Source: an uncultured Clostridia bacterium (GTDB lineage Bacteria > Bacillota > Clostridia > Christensenellales > UBA1242). Taken from it: DNA of 64,000 nt. The number at the start of each line of letters is the position of its first letter. The stretch's first letter is position 1. Of this stretch, positions 22,280-30,771 are shown piece by piece. The notes under the pieces were generated by a model. The model ran no database searches. It was not told the DNA's origin and worked only from the letters and a program-made list of their open reading frames with translations. A program made the translations under genes and the position numbers. The DNA is taken from contig CAMSQA010000002.1 of NCBI GenBank assembly GCA_947062475.1, positions 48,509 to 112,508 of the forward strand, in the 5' to 3' direction.

Positions 22280-22308
22280 ATTATGCGTAAATTTTACGCA
22301 TTTGTCAA
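22280..22308 (-). promoter_or_regulatory. Promoter of the NUDIX regulator overlapped by its operator
   Basis: TTGACA (22303-22308), 17-nt spacer, CATAAT (22280-22285) on the minus strand. The palindrome ATGCGTAAA-T-TTTACGCAT (22283-22301) fills the spacer, the classic geometry of repression. Confidence 0.8.
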
Positions 22309-22385
22309 CTATATTTCAAAAATAAAATAAAAAATAAAAGCCTTTTACTTTAAGACCTTTATTTAAATTTTTTAATGAAGTTTAA

Positions 22386-23234
22386 TTAGTCTTTGAGGAA
22401 ATAACCAAAGCCATAGCATTTTGCACCTACATGAGATCCGACAACACAACCAATTTCTCCGACAGTGGTTTTTTGAGTAGGGGAAAGTAAAACTTTTGAT
22501 TTTTCTAAAAGTTTGTTTGCGCCTTCTTCATATCCTGAGTGAGCGAAATAAAAATATTTTGTTTGATCAATATTGTCTTTGTCTATTTTTTCTAAAATGA
22601 AACTTTCTGCTTTATTGTTTCCAATGCTTTTGCCAATATTGGTCACCTTTCCGTCAATAATGCTGACAATAGGCTTGACATTTAATACAGAGCCGATTGC
22701 GGCACTTGTTGAATTTAATCTTCCGCTTTGTTTGAGATATTTTAAATCATTTATAATAAAATAGCATCTCATATTTTTACGTAAATTATAAAATTCTTCT
22801 TTGATCTCTAGAGTGCTTGCATTTGGGTTTGCTTCAATAAATCTGCAAAGTTCAACGATAATAGCTCCTTGAGCAACAGTCGTTGAAGAACTTTCTTCAA
22901 TAAACACATTTTTCATGCCAAGATTGTCTGCTGCCATTTGAGCTTGAACTTTTGTTGTGCTCATTTCCATTGAAATGACAATAGTGATGATAAAGACATC
23001 CTCTTTATTGACATAGTCTTTATAGAAATTTTCAAATTTATAGGCATTTGGCATGGCAGTTTTTGGAATTAAGCCAGTAGAATTAAGTTTTTCATAAAAT
23101 TCTTCATTATTCAAACCTTCTGGATAGATTTCTTCGCCAAACATAACTTCTATTGGGATGATTGAAATGTCATATTTTTCTAAAAACTCCTTTGGAATGT
23201 CGCAAGATGCATCAGCAACAATTTTGTATTTCAT
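22386..23234 (-). CDS. DegV-family fatty-acid-binding protein
   Basis: A 282-aa DegV protein: it opens with VADASCDIP, has the lipid-head-binding SMEMSTT, and later KYLKQSGRLN and KPIVSIIDGKV, all typical. DegV/FakB proteins hold a fatty acid for phosphorylation by FakA; no fakA is visible here, so the partner lies elsewhere. AAGGAG precedes the ATG. It is a single gene with its own promoter region facing spo0A_C. Confidence 0.9.
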   Translation of the reverse strand: MKYKIVADASCDIPKEFLEKYDISIIPIEVMFGEEIYPEGLNNEEFYEKLNSTGLIPKTAMPNAYKFENFYKDYVNKEDVFIITIVISMEMSTTKVQAQMAADNLGMKNVFIEESSSTTVAQGAIIVELCRFIEANPNASTLEIKEEFYNLRKNMRCYFIINDLKYLKQSGRLNSTSAAIGSVLNVKPIVSIIDGKVTNIGKSIGNNKAESFILEKIDKDNIDQTKYFYFAHSGYEEGANKLLEKSKVLLSPTQKTTVGEIGCVVGSHVGAKCYGFGYFLKD

Positions 23235-23362
23235 ATTTATCTCCTTAATTCATTTATATCATATATTGATTAAAAATCACAAACGTTTGAACAAACAAAT
23301 TAAAAAAAATAATTAAATTTTAAAAAATATTTAATTTTTTGTAAAAAAATGTAGAAGTTTTA

Positions 23363-23390
23363 TTTACTTTCAAAAAAATTTGTGTATAAT
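23363..23390 (+). promoter_or_regulatory. Promoter of the Spo0A_C gene
   Basis: TTTACT (23363-23368), 16-nt spacer, TATAAT (23385-23390). Confidence 0.55.
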
Positions 23391-23412
23391 AAGTGATGTT
23401 GCGAGGTTTATT

Positions 23413-23832
23413 ATGTTTTTAGATGAATTAGATGTATTTATTGAAGATAGATTATGTATGTATTTGATGATTCTTAAAATTACACCAAATTTAAAAGGAT
23501 ATAAATATTTTAAAGAATGTATAAAACAAATTTATTTAGATTCTACCAAAAAGTTTAATATACAAGAAAAACTTTACAATAAGCTTGCAGAGAAGTATAA
23601 TGAAAAAGCCTATAATATTGATAGGTCACTTCGTCATGCAATAGTAGTGAGTGCAAGCAAAGAAGGAATCTCTGATTTTGAAAAATTTATGCATTTTGAG
23701 TTTTATACTGACAAGCCTTCACCAAGAGAGCTTCTTTGCGTACTTGTTGAAAAGGTGATTGTTGACAGCAAAAGAATGCTTGCAAATAAAAATGAAGTAA
23801 TAAAACAATGGGAAAAGACTCTGATTGTTTGA
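23413..23832 (+). CDS. Stand-alone Spo0A C-terminal (DNA-binding) domain protein
   Basis: A 139-aa protein matching the effector domain of Spo0A: LKGYKYFKECIKQIY, LYNKLAEKYNEKAYNIDRSL and RHAIVVS are the equivalents of the recognition region (ERAIRHAIE in Spo0A). There is no receiver domain and no phosphorylation site. ATG 23413 is preferred over a frame opening at 23380, because GCGAGG precedes it and the TATAAT ends at 23390. In sporulators Spo0A activates spo genes; this form would bind DNA without phosphorelay input. Confidence 0.8.
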   Translation: MFLDELDVFIEDRLCMYLMILKITPNLKGYKYFKECIKQIYLDSTKKFNIQEKLYNKLAEKYNEKAYNIDRSLRHAIVVSASKEGISDFEKFMHFEFYTDKPSPRELLCVLVEKVIVDSKRMLANKNEVIKQWEKTLIV

Positions 23833-23875
23833 AATTTTTTTAGGCAAATTTTTTTAAAAAAGTTGTCATAAACAC

Positions 23876-23929
23876 TTGATTTTATTCTTTAAGTGTTTTA
23901 TAATAAAGCATAAGAGAACGATATGTTCT
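23876..23929 (+). promoter_or_regulatory. lexA promoter with LexA-box-like palindrome
   Basis: TTGATT (23876-23881), 17-nt spacer, TATAAT (23899-23904). AGAAC-GATAT-GTTCT (23915-23929) lies at the transcription start. Its arms match the Gram-positive box GAAC-N4-GTTC but with a 5-nt centre. Confidence 0.7.
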
Positions 23930-23940
23930 TTTATCAATCA

Positions 23941-23995
23941 TCAAAATACGTCTTATGAGGTATTTTGAAATAATCTTTCAAACTATCCGTTTGAA
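23941..23995 (+). promoter_or_regulatory. Two stem-loops in the lexA leader
   Basis: TCAAAATAC/GTATTTTGA (23941-23949, 23960-23968) and TTCAAAC/GTTTGAA (23977-23983, 23989-23995) lie between the promoter and the TTG start. The second ends just before the ribosome binding site. Confidence 0.6.
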
Positions 23996-24015
23996 GAAGA
24001 GAAGGTAGGTTTATC

Positions 24016-24612
24016 TTGAGGATTTTAAATGAAAGGTTGCTTGAAAATGTGCTTAATTATATTAAAACTTATCAGATAGAAAATGGAAGAAGTCCATCTT
24101 ATCGTAATATAATGAAGCAGTTTAAGTTTTCAAGTCTGTCAGTGGTATGCAGATATGTTGAAGCATTAAGACAAAGAGGAAGTCTTGAAAAAGATAATCT
24201 TGGCGGGATCGACATTTCAGAAAATCTAAACTGTGCAAAAACAATTATTGCCCCTATTGTTGGCACTGTTACTTGCGGAAAACCTATTTATGCACAAGAG
24301 AATATTGAAGGAAATTATCAACTTCCTGCTGCTATTTTTGGAAATAGTGAAATTTTTATGCTTCATGCACAAGGAGATAGCATGGAGGGGGTTGGAATCA
24401 AAAGTGGAGACATTTTGGTTGTGCGAAAAAGCTGCACAGCTGAAAATGGTCAAATTGTTGTTGCTCTTATTGATGATAGTGCAACTGTCAAAACATTTTA
24501 TAAGAAGAAAGATTGTGTAGTTTTGCATCCAGAAAATGATAAATATGATGATATTATATCAAATGATGTAAAAATTTTAGGAGTGGTGCAACATTTAATA
24601 CACAAATTTTAG
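24016..24612 (+). CDS. lexA: LexA SOS repressor/autoprotease
   Basis: A 198-aa LexA. The N-terminal winged helix (about 8-62, GRSPSYRNIM and LRQRGSLEKD) is followed by the S24 peptidase domain with Ser122 (GDSMEG) and Lys159 (TVKTF). The cleavage site is Cys87-Gly88 (TVTCGKP), where Ala-Gly is usual; Cys-Gly is found in some LexA relatives. LexA represses DNA repair genes until activated RecA triggers its self-cleavage. The start is TTG 24016, preceded by GGTAGG. A LexA-box-like site in its promoter suggests autoregulation. Confidence 0.92.
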   Translation: MRILNERLLENVLNYIKTYQIENGRSPSYRNIMKQFKFSSLSVVCRYVEALRQRGSLEKDNLGGIDISENLNCAKTIIAPIVGTVTCGKPIYAQENIEGNYQLPAAIFGNSEIFMLHAQGDSMEGVGIKSGDILVVRKSCTAENGQIVVALIDDSATVKTFYKKKDCVVLHPENDKYDDIISNDVKILGVVQHLIHKF

Positions 24613-24625
24613 GGGAGGCAAAAAA

Positions 24626-24814
24626 GTGCAATTGAAGTTGTTTTGTCCTCATTGTGGCCGATGTCTAGGTGAATGTAATTCATCAGATGGACAAGCCGAA
24701 TGTAAAGTGCTTGTATCACCACCAAATAGGGCGGGCAAAAAATTTTTTATACATGATATGAAATGTGTGAAGTGTAAAAAAGAAATTTTTATATTGATGG
24801 AATTTAAAGATTAA
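24626..24814 (+). CDS. Small zinc-ribbon protein after lexA
   Basis: A 62-aa protein with CPHCGRCLGEC at the N terminus and CVKCKKE near the C terminus, i.e. two knuckles for one zinc ion, similar to phage Mu Com-like cysteine-rich proteins. The start is GTG 24626 after a strong AGGGGAGG. It lies 13 nt after lexA, so it may be SOS-controlled. The function is unknown. Confidence 0.75.
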   Translation: MQLKLFCPHCGRCLGECNSSDGQAECKVLVSPPNRAGKKFFIHDMKCVKCKKEIFILMEFKD

Positions 24815-24819
24815 CAGCG

Positions 24820-24871
24820 GACCTAGCGTTCCAAAATCTTAAAAAAGATTAAGGAATGTTGGGTCTTTTTT
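24820..24871 (+). terminator. Terminator of the lexA operon
   Basis: A long imperfect hairpin: GACC/GGGTC at the base, GTTCC/GGAAT in the middle and AATCTT/AAGATT at the tip, followed by a six-T run. Confidence 0.75.
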
Positions 24872-24887
24872 GTTTTTAAAAAAATAA

Positions 24888-24912
24888 GTCCTGACCAATG
24901 CCAGGACATTTT
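24888..24912. terminator. Second, bidirectional terminator
   Basis: GTCCTG/CAGGAC (24888-24893, 24902-24907) with T-rich sequence on both strands; it may stop transcription coming from tRNA-Leu on the minus strand. Confidence 0.65.
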
Positions 24913-24920
24913 TATTGTTT

Positions 24921-24971
24921 AAAACGAGTTTCATAGACCCGTTTTTAATCATGGTGCCGATGGTGGGAGTC
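24921..24971 (-). repeat. Duplicated 3' end of tRNA-Leu with its terminator
   Basis: 51 bp identical to 25044-25094: the 3' acceptor strand, CCA, part of the T-arm and the downstream ACGGGT/ACTCGT hairpin. It is not a complete tRNA. Just before the true tRNA, at about 25018-25034, there is also an inverted T-arm-like GTGGGTTCGACTCCCG. Confidence 0.85.
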
Positions 24972-25043
24972 TTGCACCCTAAAAATCTTACGATTTTCAG
25001 GGAACCCGAGAACCCTTTGTGGGTTCGACTCCCGAAGAAACAA

Positions 25044-25074
25044 AAAACGAGTTTCATAGACCCGTTTTTAATCA
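25044..25074 (-). terminator. Terminator of tRNA-Leu
   Basis: On the minus strand an ACGGGT/ACTCGT hairpin with a T-rich tail follows the CCA end. Confidence 0.65.
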
Positions 25075-25160
25075 TGGTGCCGATGGTGGGAGTCGAACCC
25101 ACATGAAGTTGCCCTCAACGGATTTTGAGTCCGTCGCGTCTGCCATTCCGCCACATCGGC
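25075..25160 (-). tRNA. trnL: tRNA-Leu (anticodon CAA)
   Basis: Acceptor GCCGATG/CATCGGC, anticodon arm ACGGA/TCCGT around loop CTCAAAA (CAA), a long variable arm typical of class II tRNAs, T-arm GTGGGTTCGACTCCCAC and an encoded CCA; 86 nt. Confidence 0.94.
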
Positions 25161-25175
25161 TTAAACACATTGTAT

Positions 25176-25204
25176 ATTCTATCATATTTTTTTCTTTTGT
25201 GCAA
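25176..25204 (-). promoter_or_regulatory. Promoter of tRNA-Leu
   Basis: Minus strand TTGCAC (25199-25204), 17-nt spacer, TAGAAT (25176-25181), 15 nt before the tRNA. The region 25205-25434 upstream is A/T-rich with no gene. Confidence 0.7.
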
Positions 25205-25434
25205 CTATTTTTTAATTAAAATTAAATATTATTTTTTATATTTTTAAATTGCAAATTTAGTGAATTTTTTCTTTATAATGCTCGATTTTGTTTGTTTATG
25301 GTCTAATTTTATTTATTTTAAAACAAAAATCGACATTATTTGTAAAAAATATTTATATTTTTGTAAAAAAATGTCAGTCAACGTTGACTATGTGTAAAGT
25401 GAAATTTTATAATCACAAGTAGAAGGAGTATAAT

Positions 25435-25932
25435 ATGAAAACAAATGAATGGGCAAAAACATTATTATATGTTTATAAATATCTTGATAGAGTAACAGAA
25501 GGAATAGATAAACTTATAATGCAAAAGGCTTTAAATTCTTTCTATGTCAGAGGGGATAGAAAGGCTGAAAATGCGGTTATGGCGGTTGCCGACAAAATTA
25601 TTGATTTAAGTGCAAGAAAAAACCGATTAATAAATATAAAGGTTCTTGCAGACAAATCCCTTTGTTCTATTGAAAAAAATTTAGCTCAAATTTTGATCGA
25701 AAGGTATATGGATAATGATGATGCTGAAATGATTTCATGCAGGCATAATTTAAATGTGCGAACTTATTTTAGGAGACTTTATAAAGCTGAAGTTGATTTT
25801 TCTAGAGCAATGACAAGGCTTGGCTTTAGCAACGAAAGACTTTTGAAATATCTAGAACATGAAAAATGGATTTTGGAGGTTTATGGAAAATTTAAAAATG
25901 AAAGAGAAGATATTTGCGAAAATCAGATTTAA
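25435..25932 (+). CDS. ArpU/RinA-like phage late-gene regulator homologue
   Basis: A 165-aa helical protein. Its C-terminal half (QILIERYMDNDDAE, NVRTYFRRLYKAEVDF) resembles the sigma-like ArpU/RinA/DUF1492 proteins that lie just before the terminase genes in Bacillota phages. The next plus-strand gene is in fact a terminase large subunit (26812). AGAAGGAG precedes ATG 25435. It overlaps the convergent SH3-like gene by 4 nt. The call is by pattern and context only. Confidence 0.6.
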   Translation: MKTNEWAKTLLYVYKYLDRVTEGIDKLIMQKALNSFYVRGDRKAENAVMAVADKIIDLSARKNRLINIKVLADKSLCSIEKNLAQILIERYMDNDDAEMISCRHNLNVRTYFRRLYKAEVDFSRAMTRLGFSNERLLKYLEHEKWILEVYGKFKNEREDICENQI

Positions 25933-26720
25933 TTTAAATCACTTTCATCAAATTCAAAATAATCTTTATGTTTGCTTCCTCTTAATTTTGATTTCGAGCC
26001 ACTTACTTTTTGCATGCTTGGTTTAACAAGGAGAAAAAGGACTACGAGGCAGGGTAGACTCACACCAACAATGATAAATCCCATAGCAACTGATGTAAGC
26101 TCTTTTGCATCATTGACTTCTGGTTTAAATGGCACTTCAATAATTTCAAATCTTTCTGTATTCGTGGTTATATTTGGCAGTTTGTCACAAAAAACAGAAT
26201 ATACAAAGCCATAAGCATTTGTTTCATAGCTATATTTGCAATAAAACCAAATACTACTTTTTTCTGGTATAGCTTCTTGTCCTACTATTGTTCCATAATA
26301 GGTGAGATTGTCTGTCAGATAGGGTATTGTAGTCTTTTTAAATTGGTCTGAAAGTTTAGGTTGAGAATATAGGCCAAGTCCTTCGGGTGCATAAACACGA
26401 AAACTTGCTTCAACAAAGGGGGCGACAGGCGTTCCGTTCATGGCAGTTACTTCATTTTTTCGGACGTAACCATAGATGTCTTTATAAGCACAATAATAAA
26501 AGTCCTCACCAGAGTTTTCAATTAGTCTCACAAAATAACTGTTTGGAAGCTGAAAAAGTTTGCTTTCATTATCCGCTTTTGGATTTGAATATAGAAAAAC
26601 ACTATCGCTTTCTATTTTTGCATAGATAGAGGGATTTTTTGAAGCGAAAGATAGATTTGTTTTTAAAGGAAGTGGCAACATTGCCATCAAAATTATCATT
26701 ATCAATATTAATTTTTTCAT
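25929..26720 (-). CDS. Exported SH3-like protein with C-terminal membrane anchor
   Basis: A 263-aa protein: signal peptide (about 1-27), then two bacterial SH3-like strands sets (IYAKIESDSVFLYSNP, YAPEGLGLYSQPK), a membrane segment near 212-232 and a basic cytoplasmic tail. It may sense or bind cell wall. It lies on the opposite strand between the ArpU-like and terminase genes and is convergent with the first. Confidence 0.7.
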   Translation of the reverse strand: MKKLILIMIILMAMLPLPLKTNLSFASKNPSIYAKIESDSVFLYSNPKADNESKLFQLPNSYFVRLIENSGEDFYYCAYKDIYGYVRKNEVTAMNGTPVAPFVEASFRVYAPEGLGLYSQPKLSDQFKKTTIPYLTDNLTYYGTIVGQEAIPEKSSIWFYCKYSYETNAYGFVYSVFCDKLPNITTNTERFEIIEVPFKPEVNDAKELTSVAMGFIIVGVSLPCLVVLFLLVKPSMQKVSGSKSKLRGSKHKDYFEFDESDLN

Positions 26721-26811
26721 GATTTTATTTTAAGACGAAAATAACCAAAGGGCAAAGAAATTATTGTCGAAGATTAGGAATTTTATTAATAATTTGACAG
26801 AGGAGGTTACA

Positions 26812-28245
26812 ATGAAAAATATAAAGGAATTAAATTATAAATTGCAACTTGTCAAAAGTGAAATTGACAAAAGAAAAACGGGTGATAATTTGGCTCGTTA
26901 TAACACTGGCAAACATATACATAAAAAGCAACTTGAATTTCATAAATGTTTGAAGAAAAACAGGTGGGTTTTTGGAGGCAATCGTTCTGGAAAAACAGAA
27001 TGTGGTGCAGTGGAGACTGTATATTTGGCAAGAGGCATTCATCCATATCGAAAAAATAAGCCTATTTCCTGTTGGGTGGTAAGTCTTTCAAAGCAGGTGC
27101 AACGTGATGTCGCTCAAAACAAGGTGCTTCACTATCTTCGTAAAGATTGGATTGAAGCTATCGTTATGGCAAGTGGGCGGAGTGATAGTGCTGATAATGG
27201 AATTATTGATTTTATCTTGGTGCGAAATGTGTTTGGTTCGCTTTCGAGGATCGGATTTAAAAGTTGTGATCAAGGTCGTGAAAAATTTCAAGGATCTTCT
27301 CTTGATTTTGTGTGGTTTGATGAAGAACCTCCTTTTGATATTTATCAGGAGTGTAGAATGCGTGTCCTTGATAGAAAAGGTGAAATTTTTGGGACAATGA
27401 CACCACTTAAAGGCTTAACTTGGGTCTATAATGAAATTTATCTCAACCTAAATCACGATGAAAATGTTTGGCATATCGAAATTGAGTGGGCAGATAATCC
27501 GTTTTTGGATGAACATGAGATTGCTGCTATGACAAAATCAATGTCTCAAGAAGAGCTTGAAAGCAGAAGATATGGCAAGTTTATGATTTGCGGTGGAATG
27601 GTGTATAATGAATTTGATGAAAATGTCCATGTAATAGATCCATTTGACATTCCTAAAGAGTGGCAAGATAATATTTCCATTGATCCTGGACTAAATAATC
27701 CACTCTCTTGCCATTGGTATGCAAAGGATTTTGATGGAAATGTGTATGTGATTGCCGAACACTTTGAAAAGGGAAAAGATGTTGCTTATCATGCCCAAAG
27801 AATTAAAGAAATTTCAAATAGACTTGATTGGCACTATTATAATGGAAAACTTAGAGCACTTATTGACAGTGCGGCAATGCAGAGAACACTTGCAAGCAGT
27901 AAAAGTGTGGTAGAACTATTTGCGGATAATGATATTCTTGTAAATCCAAAGGTCAACAAAGATATGTTCAGTGGAATAAACAGAGTAAAGAGATTTTTAA
28001 AGGACGGTGAGGGGAAGGCTCATCTATTTATCTTTAAAAATTGCGTTAAACTTATTGAAGAGATAAAAAGTTATTGGTGGGGCGATCAAGACCTGCCTAT
28101 TAAGAAGGACGATCACTGTTTAGATGAAATGCGTTATTATCTTATGAGTTTAAATATAAACGAACGAAAAAAAGAAGAGAAAACTAAGCTTGAAAAAGAA
28201 AAAGAAAGATTGATAAAAAAGCTGGCAAAAAACCGTCAATTTTAA
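26812..28245 (+). CDS. Phage terminase large subunit, without other phage genes
   Basis: A 477-aa packaging motor protein. Walker A GGNRSGKT and Walker B FVWFDEEP mark the ATPase; the C-terminal RNase H-like nuclease has ISIDPG, LIDSAA and a DDHCLDEMRYY motif, so all catalytic parts look intact. ATG 26812 is chosen for its GAGGAGG site; the frame opens at TTG 26764. There is no small subunit, portal, protease or capsid gene near it, so it is an orphan: either a prophage remnant or a domesticated gene. Confidence 0.9.
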   Translation: MKNIKELNYKLQLVKSEIDKRKTGDNLARYNTGKHIHKKQLEFHKCLKKNRWVFGGNRSGKTECGAVETVYLARGIHPYRKNKPISCWVVSLSKQVQRDVAQNKVLHYLRKDWIEAIVMASGRSDSADNGIIDFILVRNVFGSLSRIGFKSCDQGREKFQGSSLDFVWFDEEPPFDIYQECRMRVLDRKGEIFGTMTPLKGLTWVYNEIYLNLNHDENVWHIEIEWADNPFLDEHEIAAMTKSMSQEELESRRYGKFMICGGMVYNEFDENVHVIDPFDIPKEWQDNISIDPGLNNPLSCHWYAKDFDGNVYVIAEHFEKGKDVAYHAQRIKEISNRLDWHYYNGKLRALIDSAAMQRTLASSKSVVELFADNDILVNPKVNKDMFSGINRVKRFLKDGEGKAHLFIFKNCVKLIEEIKSYWWGDQDLPIKKDDHCLDEMRYYLMSLNINERKKEEKTKLEKEKERLIKKLAKNRQF

Positions 28246-28386
28246 AAAAATTTAAATAAAAATATTAAAAGTGAAAATATTTTGTATTTTGTTTGGAAAA
28301 AATTTTATTATGTGTTAAATTTAAAATAGATATATATAGATATATTTGGATATATTAAATATATTATAATTATAAAGCGGGTGAAT

Positions 28387-30660
28387 ATGAAAAAAATTTA
28401 TATTTTAGTTTTTTCTTTTATATTTTTACTTTGCGGTGTGGGAACATTTTCCCCTATTCTTTTTAATGGCTCTGCCGAAGAGAAATTGCACAAAACAATA
28501 TCCTCAGCTGAAGAATTTGTCAGTGTCATGTCAGAAGTTGAAAATTATAACAACAGCAATGTTGTCATCACCCTTGAAAACGATATAGACTTAGGCGGAC
28601 AAGAACTTTCTTATCTTTCAAGTATCAACGCTGAGAATCTAACTTTTAAAGGAATCTTTGATGGTAAAGGCTGGACAATTTCAAATATTTCTTTTGTAGG
28701 CGATGCAGGGATTTCATATTTCGGACTCATTCCTTATGCATATAATGCTGAAATAAAAAACGTGAGAATAAGCGGTAAAGTTGAATATCAATTTAGCGAG
28801 CTTAATTCAAAAGAATTGTTTGCTGGTATGCTTGTTGGCTTTGGAAGAAATGTCAAATTTGAAAACTGCGAACTTGATAATTCAAGCGATCAAGATAATA
28901 ATGAAATCTCTCTTGCTGTTTATTCAAACCTTAACTATGGTGCTCTTGCGGGTCAGGTGATAAATGATTTGCCAATTAGCGGAAATGTCAACATTTCAAA
29001 TTGCGTCAATTATTATGATGTGAGCGTTGACTTAAAAAACAATTCTACAGTGTTTGCTGGTGGCTTTGTTGGAAATATAAAAGATGGATATTTTCACAAT
29101 AATATCAATATCGGGAAATTTACAATTGCAAATTCATCAAATTTTATTGATGCTGAAAATGTTTTTATTGGCGGCATTGCTGGTGGCGTATATGGGAGCA
29201 ATACAGTAATAAAAAATAATATTTTTAATGGACAAATTATCAATAATGATTCCTCATTAAAAATCAATTCTGGTGCTGTAATAGGTGGTGTAACTGGAAA
29301 TATTGAAAAATCAAATATCAACTTTTGTTATTATTCTGATTTTAATTTGAAGCTAAGTGGTGATAAAACTCTTGCCGCAGGGGAATATTTAAAAGCAGTT
29401 GCAAATATAAACAAAGATTTTATTACTGATGGGACAAATTTTGACCCTGCACTCAAAATGTGGGACTTCGATCAAATCTTTATGCAAATGAGTTCTGGCT
29501 TTCATCTACAAAGCTTTCAAATTTTCAATTTTTCTTTTCAACAACTTCTTGACAATTCTCTATGCATAGAAAGTGCAAGATTTGTCACTGACGAAGAAGA
29601 TATAAGGCTTGCTGCGCGTTTTGGAGAAGAGGTCAAGATCAAGATTAATTTAAAAAATCAATATTATGGCTTTTATCAACTCACAAGAGTATATCGCAAT
29701 AGCAATCAGTTGACTGCACCTTATACAATTGAGGCAATTGAGAATGAAGCTCATCAAGTCTCAGGATATTATGTTTCATTTAAAGCAAACGATATGACAA
29801 GCGGGGCTTATTCTTTCAGCGTTGACGCAAAAGTGTTTAAATGTATGGTTTCAATATCAAATGAAGCAAAAGAAAATAGTCAAGGTGGAATATTAGTTGA
29901 CAGTGGTTCAACACCTCAAGAAAATGTAGAATTGCCTTTTTCAATTAATATTAAAGAAAAAAAGGTTGTTGCAAAAGAGAATGAACCTTTTGTGTTTGAA
30001 AGATGGGAACTTTTTGTGAAAGATAATAATGGTCAATTTAATCAAATGGTTTTATTTGACAATGACCAAGATAGTTCACTTGTCATATCTTTTGGACAAG
30101 CACCTTTTGATAGAGAATTTAAACTTGTAGCATATTTTTCTAAGAATGCTGTCAAAGTGGACTTTGGTCAATATAATACAAATATGGTCAAGTCAATCAC
30201 CTTTGGAGGAAAACTTTATGAAGGCGTGCCTATAGAAGTTTCTCCAACAAGTTCACCTTCTTTAGTTGTGGTTGTTGGAAAAGATTATGCAATTGATATT
30301 GATGCATTCACTCGCGATATAAAGGCAATCTATGGAAATAATTCCACTCAAACTTTGATTACATCACAGCCAGAAAAAAATGAAGAAGATGGTTCGACGA
30401 CTTATAGATTTTCAATAAATCTTAGATATGTTCAAGAATTTGATAATGGTTCTCTTAAATTATCTTTTATGATTAAGAAAGATGGCGGCAATGGTTTGAA
30501 TAATTTATTGTGGCTTTATATTACTCTTCCGATAGTAGTAGTGGTTGCAGCGGTAGTTGTAATAATAATCATTTTGAGAAAACGTCGCAATAGTGGATCT
30601 AAAGGTGATGGTCAAGCAAAAGTTAAAGAAAAAAAGGTAAGTTATAAAGATTTTTATTGA
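28387..30660 (+). CDS. Large exported GLUG-like repeat protein with C-terminal anchor
   Basis: A ~757-aa surface protein: signal peptide (about 1-30), then a right-handed-helix-like region with GLUG-type repeats (FDGKGWTISN, FGLIPYAYNA, GALAGQV, AGGFVGNI, GGIAGGVYG, IGGVTGNI), a beta domain, and a C-terminal membrane segment (about 720-745) followed by Arg/Lys-rich residues. Similar proteins are adhesins or cell-surface structures. ATG 28387 is preferred; a GTG at 28381 would add two residues. An AT-dinucleotide-rich stretch precedes it. Confidence 0.78.
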   Translation: MKKIYILVFSFIFLLCGVGTFSPILFNGSAEEKLHKTISSAEEFVSVMSEVENYNNSNVVITLENDIDLGGQELSYLSSINAENLTFKGIFDGKGWTISNISFVGDAGISYFGLIPYAYNAEIKNVRISGKVEYQFSELNSKELFAGMLVGFGRNVKFENCELDNSSDQDNNEISLAVYSNLNYGALAGQVINDLPISGNVNISNCVNYYDVSVDLKNNSTVFAGGFVGNIKDGYFHNNINIGKFTIANSSNFIDAENVFIGGIAGGVYGSNTVIKNNIFNGQIINNDSSLKINSGAVIGGVTGNIEKSNINFCYYSDFNLKLSGDKTLAAGEYLKAVANINKDFITDGTNFDPALKMWDFDQIFMQMSSGFHLQSFQIFNFSFQQLLDNSLCIESARFVTDEEDIRLAARFGEEVKIKINLKNQYYGFYQLTRVYRNSNQLTAPYTIEAIENEAHQVSGYYVSFKANDMTSGAYSFSVDAKVFKCMVSISNEAKENSQGGILVDSGSTPQENVELPFSINIKEKKVVAKENEPFVFERWELFVKDNNGQFNQMVLFDNDQDSSLVISFGQAPFDREFKLVAYFSKNAVKVDFGQYNTNMVKSITFGGKLYEGVPIEVSPTSSPSLVVVVGKDYAIDIDAFTRDIKAIYGNNSTQTLITSQPEKNEEDGSTTYRFSINLRYVQEFDNGSLKLSFMIKKDGGNGLNNLLWLYITLPIVVVVAAVVVIIIILRKRRNSGSKGDGQAKVKEKKVSYKDFY

Positions 30661-30727
30661 TAAAAAACATTTTGATTTATATAAAAGTTTTTAAGTTTTA
30701 AAGTTTTATATTATAAATTTCATTAAA

Positions 30728-30754
30728 AAAAGCACAATTATTGTGCTTTTTTTT
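30728..30754. terminator. Bidirectional terminator
   Basis: AAAAGCACAA-TTA-TTGTGCTTTT between convergent genes, with A- and T-runs. Confidence 0.85.
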
Positions 30755-30771
30755 GAAAACAAGTATTTTTT

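Noticed and set aside
24839-25219. Short frames on both strands around tRNA-Leu
   Set aside because: They arise from the duplicated tRNA 3' end and its hairpins.
26764-26811. Upstream TTG start for the terminase
   Set aside because: No ribosome binding site; ATG 26812 has a strong GAGGAGG.
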